Part shown: positions 57,183 to 64,000 of the stretch, piece by piece
Numbering within the stretch: position 1 is the stretch's first letter
How the letters are laid out: each line of letters starts with the position of its first letter
DNA from: Elmis aenea
Taxonomy: Eukaryota; Arthropoda; Insecta; Coleoptera; Elmidae
Assembly: GCA_947652605.1 (NCBI GenBank)
Contig: OX393576.1
Location: 58,318,966 to 58,382,965 of the forward strand
DNA length: 64,000 bases
Reading direction: 5' to 3'
The notes under the pieces: model-generated
Told to the model about the DNA's origin: nothing
Databases searched by the model: none
What the model saw: only the letters and a program-made list of their open reading frames with translations
Program-made: the position numbers and the translations under genes

Positions 57183-58842
57183 GTAAGAAAAAAACAAGTT
57201 CGTACTATCACATCTGGAAGATACATCGTGAATTATATATTTCTGTTATTTATTACTTACGCGTAAGTTGTATTGCGAGAATTATTTATTGCCCATTTCT
57301 GGAAGCAAACAAAATCAAGTGTGTTTACAAACAATTCCGTGTAGAAAAACAAAAGTTTGTTAGCTTGGCTTTTGTTTGATAAAGAATAAACAAAACAATG
57401 TGGTCAAACAAATCAAAAACAAATGCCCCTGCGTGTTAAATCAATGTCAGTCAATATTTCATATTTAAAGAACGATTTTAAATAGGCACCGCACTAGTTT
57501 AAAAATACAATTTTATATTTAATATGTACATCTTATATGCCAGAGAAATAAATATAAGGTAGAGCTGATTTTTTTTTTTTTAATTAAGAATTTTTTTTTT
57601 TAAATTATAGCCCAAAGGATTAGAACTTCTTTAGATTATCTTTTTTAGCCAGTTACTGTCTACATTTTTTTCTTTTTCGTGCAACTACTTCTATAAGATA
57701 AAAATAAACTTAGGAGTTTTCCTGCTTTAGTATGACACAAACTTTTTTTTAGAATTTCAAGTTTTAAAACAATACCGTAATGGTCAGACACATAACTTGT
57801 TTTTGCTTCCGGTTAAACAACAGTTGGTCTAACCTTTGATTTTCTAGTGGAGTTCTCTGTAATTTACCGCATTTTAATAGCACACGATAAAAACAATAAA
57901 CTCCATACATTAATTTTTTCGTTCACTTAAAAATTGTTTTAACTTCGGCTATAAATTATGGCCCTTCGGTAGAAAACATGGCACATAAATTCCTAGACCA
58001 TAATAAGAAATTATGCGCATTTGATACAAATGCAAAAATAAGGTCATTTAAATATTTGGCTAATCAGATGGCTATAAAATTTAATTGTTGTTCTGCTTAC
58101 AAAGTAAGCCTTGAACGCATACCATATTCGATCTTAATATTAACTTTAAAAAAAACTTGAAGTTGAATACAATTAGGTATAGACGAAATTATTCGTGCTA
58201 TCTCATATGATTATATATCTAGACAATAACTTAATTGAATCAAATTAATTTTTCTGTTTAAAATACGTTTTTAATTACATAAAAAAAATTAATTACTCAT
58301 AGAACTTTTCGGAAAATTACTACGAAGGCTTGAAAAGACCACCTAAAATAATTTAAAAATGGTAAATATCTACCAACTTTTTTCAATTTCAACTTTTTTT
58401 TTAAATTTCAATTTTTAAAAAGATGGATTTTCCCTTTTTTTCAAACTTAGTTAATTTTAAACTACATATAAATATTAATCCATAACTAGGATAACGCCAT
58501 TTAGCACATATGCTTTAAACAAACTGAACAAAATTTAATACATTTATAAAGAAAACGCAGATTCATAGCCTACTTGAATATATTACGTTGCCCTAATAAT
58601 TAACAATACAATCGCAATATGTCGGAAAATATAAATTTTTAAGTGTAAAACAGGCTAAATGTTTTTGAAGGACAATTAAATTTTCTATAAGACTGTAAAA
58701 AATATATAGGATGTTGTTTTTAAGAAAAATTATTACCGAAGTTTCACAAGTTTTACTAAGCGTATTATAATAAAATTTTAAAATGTAGCTAGTGCAAAGC
58801 GTTAATTAATTTATTGCCACTTTAAATTTCAAACTAATTAAG
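57183..58842. other. Probable first intron of the plus-strand gene, no exon seen
   Basis: AT-rich sequence without recognisable coding or transposon ends. The 60-codon frame at 57978-58160 has no domain. Confidence 0.35.
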
Positions 58843-59312
58843 GGTAGTTCACACAGTGACATTTAATGTCGCAACATCAAATGTCGTCGTCTAACCAGCC
58901 TGATGTCGCGATGCCACGATGTCACGACGTTAGTGCCGCGATGTCGCGACATTGATATTGACAGTGCGGCATTTGACGTAAGTCTACCATACCTTTTATA
59001 TTTTGACATAACAGACAAATAATATACATTTGTTTCTCATTGATTTCCAATTTATCATGTCCTCAATAGATGTTCCAAAGATTTTAGAGCATTATCAACA
59101 ATATCTTTGTTTATAGGACAAATCTATTGCCGAATATAGCGGCATCAAAATAATTAGTTACTCTACAACACCCATTGTTGCAGTTACAAGAGCGGCCATT
59201 TTCATTTTAATGTCGCGACGCTCAAATATATCATATTACGTGTGAACACCCAGTGCCGCGATACTGAATGTCAAGCGATGTCGCGACATCAAATGTCACC
59301 GTGTGAACTACC
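58843..59312. mobile_element. MITE, 470 bp, with TCGCGA-rich ends
   Basis: The ends GGTAGTTCACACAGTGACAT and, inverted, GGTAGTTCACACGGTGACAT are near-identical. Inside, ATGTCGCGACAT-type words recur: four TCGCGA, plus GCCGCGAT and CACGATGTCACGACG variants. These CpG-rich words contrast with the AT-rich interior. The TSD could not be fixed, so the superfamily is open. Confidence 0.85.
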
Positions 59313-59389
59313 AATTACTACTGCCCCTGTAAAGCTTTTAAATGTTTTAAATTTTTGAATGTGCTATTATCGCTTAAAATTTTCATAAA

Positions 59390-59645
59390 AATGTAATTTT
59401 CTCAAAAACGGTCAACATTAGAACCATATAACTTCATACATTTTTTTAATTAAACTTAAAGAGAAATCGAATTTTAAAGTTTGAGTTGTTTTTCGGTTGA
59501 ATCGTAGTCGCGATACAATCTCAATACTAGCTACGAATCTGGAACGTACGATAATGATCAGATACCAAATTTCATTGTAATATCTTTAGTTGTGTTTAAA
59601 ATATTTATCTGTTTCCATAACCCTGGACAACACTGTATAATTTTT
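59390..59645. repeat. Dispersed repeat (family B), copy 1
   Basis: The segment shares GATAATGATCAGATACCAAA, TTATCTGTTTCCATA and a CTGTATAA end with 62818-63015. It lacks a clean TACAGGGTG start. Confidence 0.6.
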
Positions 59646-60221
59646 GCATTGATTGATTTTCTAACAATTACAAAAATTTTCCAAAAAGAATTCTAAATGT
59701 TTTAAGCAATCTTAACTATGTATATGGATTATGGCTTTAGACTTGACCTTATGTTCTTGGATATAATTGAACTTGTTTTTCTTCTCCGATAAGGGCGTCA
59801 AAATTTGTTAACTCAGGGTACCTAAATATGTTAATGCGGCCCTATACGTCTGTTCAAAACATGAAATATGCTATACATCTCAGTAAGGTGACCCCAAAGG
59901 AAAAAGTCTAACGGACTTAAATTCTTTAGTATTACTCTAAGGTTTGATAGTCATTTTTTCTTCTTTGATAAGATCTTTTAAAATAATTCAATTGTTTAGC
60001 ATTAATAATCTGTTATCTGTCATCGGCACTACTTTAAGAATAAAAAAATTACAATGGTTTATTTATCTGAAAACATCGTATTGCAATTTTTATGATGCAG
60101 GGATATGGAGAAAGAAGGAGAAACCAATCAGAAGTGTGTAATTTGTTCAAATTTTTCAGTCAACTGTTAGTAGTAGTAGAGTTATTTAGAATATAAGAAT
60201 AAAGCTAGATTTATATTTTTA

Positions 60222-60570
60222 CTGTTAAATTAATTAGTTTTTGACCATGCACCAACTTTCATCAAGAATAAAATTTTCTGAAAAATCGATATTAAAAAAC
60301 TTGTTGCAGATTTTTTGAATGTTGAAATTTCTTAAAAAATAAAAATTGGAATTTAACCCTCAAAATTTAAATCTAGTCTTGTTTTTTTCTATAACATTTT
60401 TTGTATCTCTTAAAATAAGGGCACTTTACTCTTGCGAATATTTCTGAAATCGCTAAAAGCTAGTGTCCTATTACTTTTTATTATTTTTCATCATCTTAAT
60501 ATTAGTTTTAGACCATGCACCAACTTTCATCAGGAATAAAAATTTTAGAAAAATCGATAATATTTTTTTT
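60222..60570. repeat. GCACCAACTTTCATCA repeat, copy 2
   Basis: GACCATGCACCAACTTTCAT occurs twice here in the same orientation (about 60243 and 60512) and is related to 35548-35905. The intervening part is inverted relative to 35620-35760 (AATAAGGGCAC against GTGCCCTTATT). The stretches 59646-60221 and 60571-62305 hold no gene I recognise. Confidence 0.6.
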
Positions 60571-62305
60571 CCATTTGTTGCAGACTTTTTAAATGACGTC
60601 GTTTATCAATGTACATATTTATGTATTTAGAAACCAAATAAACGGCAAGTTTCGAGATCAAAAGTAAAATTTTATTTTAAGTGGTCCTTTCAAGTCTTTG
60701 TATATTTTTGAGTAAGCTTATCACAAAATAAAAACATATTGTGTCTACGTTTTGATTCACAAACCAGCTTGAAATTTTGGGAAATAATAATATTTTTATG
60801 TTAATTAGTTCCCTGTCACGCTTCATGAAAAATAATAATTGTGTACCAAAATAACTATAACAAATAAATATCTTTTAATACAAGTACAGCTCACTCTTTA
60901 TTTCACATAGTGCTTGTGTTTTGTGCAATTAATTTAAGTGAATTAATTATCTCTTTTTCAAAAAAAGGTAGAAACTTTGATTTCTTGAACAAAAAAAGCT
61001 ATAACAAGCTCTTTTTACGTTTGTCACAGATGGCGTGATCACTAACAACTAGACGGCGGCAAACGCTCGCAATTAAAGCACTTCAAAACATAAAATCAAC
61101 AAAAAAAGCATGTGACTTTTATATTTTATTACGTACATGGCGTTATAAATTAAAATGAAATTAAAAGGCGCGATAAAACGTCAAGGGAAATTTTAAAAAC
61201 TCAATTAAATTTCGCCTTTTTGCTCAACCTTAATGCGTTTTTGTTTTGTAATTTTAAATGTGTTTAAAGCAGCAATACATTATAAAGATATAAAGCATGA
61301 CAAAGTGTATTCAAATATTGCTTTTAAATGCTAGTAAGGAATTTTAAGTATTAATTTAGTTAATGACAAAATAATTTTAAGAACTCCTAAACATTCGATT
61401 TTTCAAGAACAAAATTTAAACTGGGTGTCTAAAAGCTACTTGTGTTTATTCAGAATTAATTCGTAAATGTTTAAACAAAAATCTATTGCATATTTAAAAA
61501 ATTATAACAAATGTTTTCATTTCACGTTACTTAGCAATAGTGCACTAAACATTTAAAACGATAGTAGGTACACCTTTAAATTAGTGACATTTACCAAAAA
61601 CATTCATAAATCAGAATAAAACAACAAACAATCAATACTTTGGTTTTTAAAGGTAATATCCGTTTTTTAAGGCTACACCATAATGACATCATTAATATGG
61701 TATTTTCTTGCTACCAATGTGCATTTTACTGTAGCTTTACCAGTTTTTATGTATTTTTTTATTTATGTGCTAGGTTAACAACTATTTTTGTGCGTTTGAA
61801 ATGTAAAACTAATTTAAAATGTATTTACGTTAATCTATATATAATTTTGCACTAAAAGCGACTCGTTTCAACACCGCAAAAACAAACGTTAACTTGTTAC
61901 AATTGAGTGGAAACACTGGGTGTTTAAATCCGGTTTTGTTATTGTATATTGTTAATTTGGAAACAATAGAAATGAAATAAATTTTCACAGGGGAATCAAA
62001 GTTTTCATTATGCTACTTTATAAATGAATAATTAAAGTTTGAACTGTTTTGCGGAACACGGCGTTCATTAGTAGGTACATTAAAATTTCAATTATTTAAA
62101 TTTTGATATATTAATGTGGAAGCCAAACTTTTTTAACTAGAAGAGATCTGTAAAATGTTTATACAGCATATTAAAAATTTTTTGCGTGACATTAAATAGC
62201 AGTAAATTAAGTTTTGAATTTAATGAATGCTGTTTCTCTAATTGAGATAAAGGTTTTTTATTTAGTTATTTTACCTATAAAATATTTAAAGTTTTATTCT
62301 GTAAT

Positions 62306-62790
62306 ATACAGGGTGTTTCTTAAGTATTGCAAAAAAATTCAGGAGGTGATTCCTTATCGAAAATTAAGGGGTCTTTCATTAAAAAAAAATTCCTTAGACG
62401 TCTCTTTTCGAAGTAACACCCCCCTAAAGAGGTGCGGTAAAATTAGGTTTTTATTTTATTTCTCAAATTTGGATAAATTTAGGAAAATGATATTTGGTAG
62501 ATGTTTTATACTTATTTAAAGGTTTCCCACTGTAATATTTTTAATCATCTCCCACCTCCACAGGGGGCTGAAAAGTGCGACCCCTGTAAAAAATAAAATA
62601 AGTAAACATGAACCATCAAATATTCCAATATAAAACGATTCATTTTGGTGGTTGCCATGGTTTGTTTGTTCATGTTGGGTAGAATTGACGGGTATAATGC
62701 ATTTAGGTTAACGCGGCGACAACCCTATAACGCCCGTCAATTCTACTAATTATGAACCCATATAACCTCAAACATTTAAAATGTAAATGT
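62306..62790. repeat. TACAGGGTG-ended repeat, family A copy 2 (internally shorter)
   Basis: It begins TATACAGGGTGTTTCTTAAG and shares CTCCCACCTCCACAGGGGGC, GAAAAGTGCGACCCCTGT, AACGATTCATTTTGGTGGTT and CGCCCGTCAATTCTAC with the copy at 63371. It lacks about 150 bp present there between CCCCTGT and CATGAACCATC. Confidence 0.85.
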
Positions 62791-62817
62791 AAAGGGAAAT
62801 CCACAAATACAAAAGTA

Positions 62818-63015
62818 TACAGGGTGTTCCATTTACAATTTTAAAGTGTAGGTCCATTTTTGGTTGAACCGGAAGTCGTATTGCAACTTCAATATTTTTA
62901 TCGAATCCGGAATATACGATAATGGTCAGATACCAAATTTTATCGGATTTTTTTTAACAGTTTTGAGTTTTGTAGATATTTGTTTGTTTCCATACTTTTA
63001 GCATCCCTGTATAAC
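62818..63015. repeat. TATACAGGGTGTTCC repeat, family B copy 2
   Basis: Begins TATACAGGGTGTTCCATTTA and ends TTAGCATCCCTGTATAACG. Its centre matches 59390-59645. The two ends form short inverted repeats (TACAGGGTG / ATCCCTGTA). Confidence 0.7.
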
Positions 63016-63228
63016 GTCGTATATCATATGAAAGTTTATTCATGTATTGAATCACTGTCGTTATCAAATGTATTTGCACTGCTCTTTAACAATAACATTT
63101 CTATTGACGAAAATATTAATGATTTAAAAAATATTGCAAGTAATACGAGTAAAGGTTATACCAAACATTTTTGTAATCGTAAACAGCTCAGTTTTCGCAA
63201 AAAAAAATAATTATTTCACTTTCTAACA

Positions 63229-63360
63229 GGGATGGAATAACGTTTTAAATCGTTACGTTATTGTATAACGTTATTTATTATTTGTTTTCGTTACATAACG
63301 TTATAAATAACGTCAAAAAAATGAATTGTTATGTTATATAACGTTATATAACGTTACATA
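63229..63360. mobile_element. Solo hAT-like end with AACGTT cluster
   Basis: CAGGGATGGAATAACG has the form of a hAT terminus. It is followed by five AACGTT words and further ACGTTA variants within about 110 bp. The sequence is cut off by the next TACAGGGTG repeat and no right end was seen. Confidence 0.55.
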
Positions 63361-63370
63361 AATTATGGTA

Positions 63371-64000
63371 TACAGGGTGTTTCTTAAATAATGCGAAAAA
63401 ATTCGGGAGGTGATTCCTTATCGAAATATAAGAGGGGTCTTTCATATAATTTGTTTTCCTTTAGGCTCTCCTTTCGGAGTTACACCCCCCTAAAGGGAAT
63501 CGGTAAAATTGGGTTTTTATTTTATTTCTCAAATTTGTATGTATGTAGGAGACTGATATTTGTTAGATGTTTTATACCTACTTATTAAAAGGTTTCCCAT
63601 AGTAATATTTGTAATCATCTCCCACCTTCACAGGGGGCTGAAAAGTGCGACCCCTGTTGTTTTTTATCAGAACGTTTTGGTGGGTTGAAATCTAGCAACT
63701 TGAATTTTTTTTTTTGAATACTTGATTTATTTAGGGTTTTTTTATTCTTTAACTGTTCTCGTTAAACCTACAGTTTTTGAGTTAAAAATTAGATGAATCA
63801 ACATGAACCATCAAATATTCCAATATAAAACGATTCATTTTGGTGGTTACCATGGTTTGTTTATATTCATATTGGATAGAAGTGACAGGTGTAATTCATT
63901 TTGACGTTTACGCTGCGACAACGCTAAAACGCCCGTCAATTCTACCCACGATGAACATAAACATCATATTCACTTATTTAATTTTTTACTCAAAACTGTA
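63371..64000. repeat. TACAGGGTG-ended repeat, family A copy 3 (runs off the window)
   Basis: Begins TATACAGGGTGTTTCTTAAA and is in the same orientation as the copies at 107 and 62306. It is the longest of the three, with the internal 150-bp segment (TTTTTTATCAGAACGTTTTG to AAAAATTAGATGAATC) that copy 2 lacks. It continues to the window edge. Confidence 0.85.

Overview
The window is AT-rich eukaryotic, insect-type DNA. The evidence is spliced exons with GT/AG boundaries, jockey- and I-like LINE remnants, and dense mariner, hAT, piggyBac-like and Harbinger-like DNA-transposon remains. I cannot name the species. The repeat style is common in large insect genomes; a beetle is only a guess.

The main host gene lies on the minus strand and is an ADAMTS-family secreted metalloprotease. 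Eleven exons can be joined with consistent phases: 26582-26920, 18871-19085, 18677-18826, 18477-18623, 10697-10937, 10423-10632, 10266-10371, 3752-3876, 3574-3694, 3123-3249 and 2942-3062. They total 1902 bp (634 codons). In order they encode the end of the pro-domain, the reprolysin catalytic domain, the disintegrin-like domain, a TSP1 repeat, the cysteine-rich domain and most of the spacer. I did not find the signal peptide and early pro-domain (above 26920) or the C-terminal exons (below 2942). A second, unrelated gene probably starts on the plus strand: a first coding exon at 57065-57182 with a hydrophobic N-terminal segment and a GTAAGA donor, behind a CpG-richer upstream region.

Almost everything else is transposable-element debris inside introns or between genes. 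1-2260 holds a TACAGGGTG repeat and a 5'-truncated jockey LINE. 4080-6303 is a broken Harbinger-like element with palindromes and a small hAT MITE nested inside. 9258-10121 holds two copies of a CCGGCGTTGCACGGG repeat. 11100-12420 is a dead jockey fragment. 14156-16336 is a 2.2 kb foldback element with 147-bp tandem units in its arms. 16555-17457 is an RNase H-bearing LINE tail. 19300-20600 holds a LINE ORF1/endonuclease fragment and a hAT fragment. 21386-25051 is a TTAA-flanked piggyBac-like element containing a palindrome and a 2.2 kb hAT. 26962-27914 is a mariner folded back on its own 5' half. 31576-33194 is a hAT with a LINE tail inserted. 33400-34640 is a second kind of dead LINE. 35921-38999 is a palindromic element with another palindrome and a GTF2IRD2-type hAT nested in it. 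42064-43307 is a nearly full-length dead mariner. 44870-46771 contains three nested elements. 47828-48484 is a CCCGGG-rich hAT-like element. 52985-54171 is a palindrome containing a mariner MITE. 58843-59312 is a TCGCGA-rich MITE. 62306-64000 is a cluster of TACAGGGTG repeats.

The strongest unexplained theme is the number of long palindromic repeats whose ends read TA-CAGGGTG and which repeatedly receive other insertions. A second theme is that several hAT-like ends carry clusters of one element-specific palindromic word (CCCGGG, AACGTT, ATCGAT), with a similar TCGCGA cluster in one MITE.
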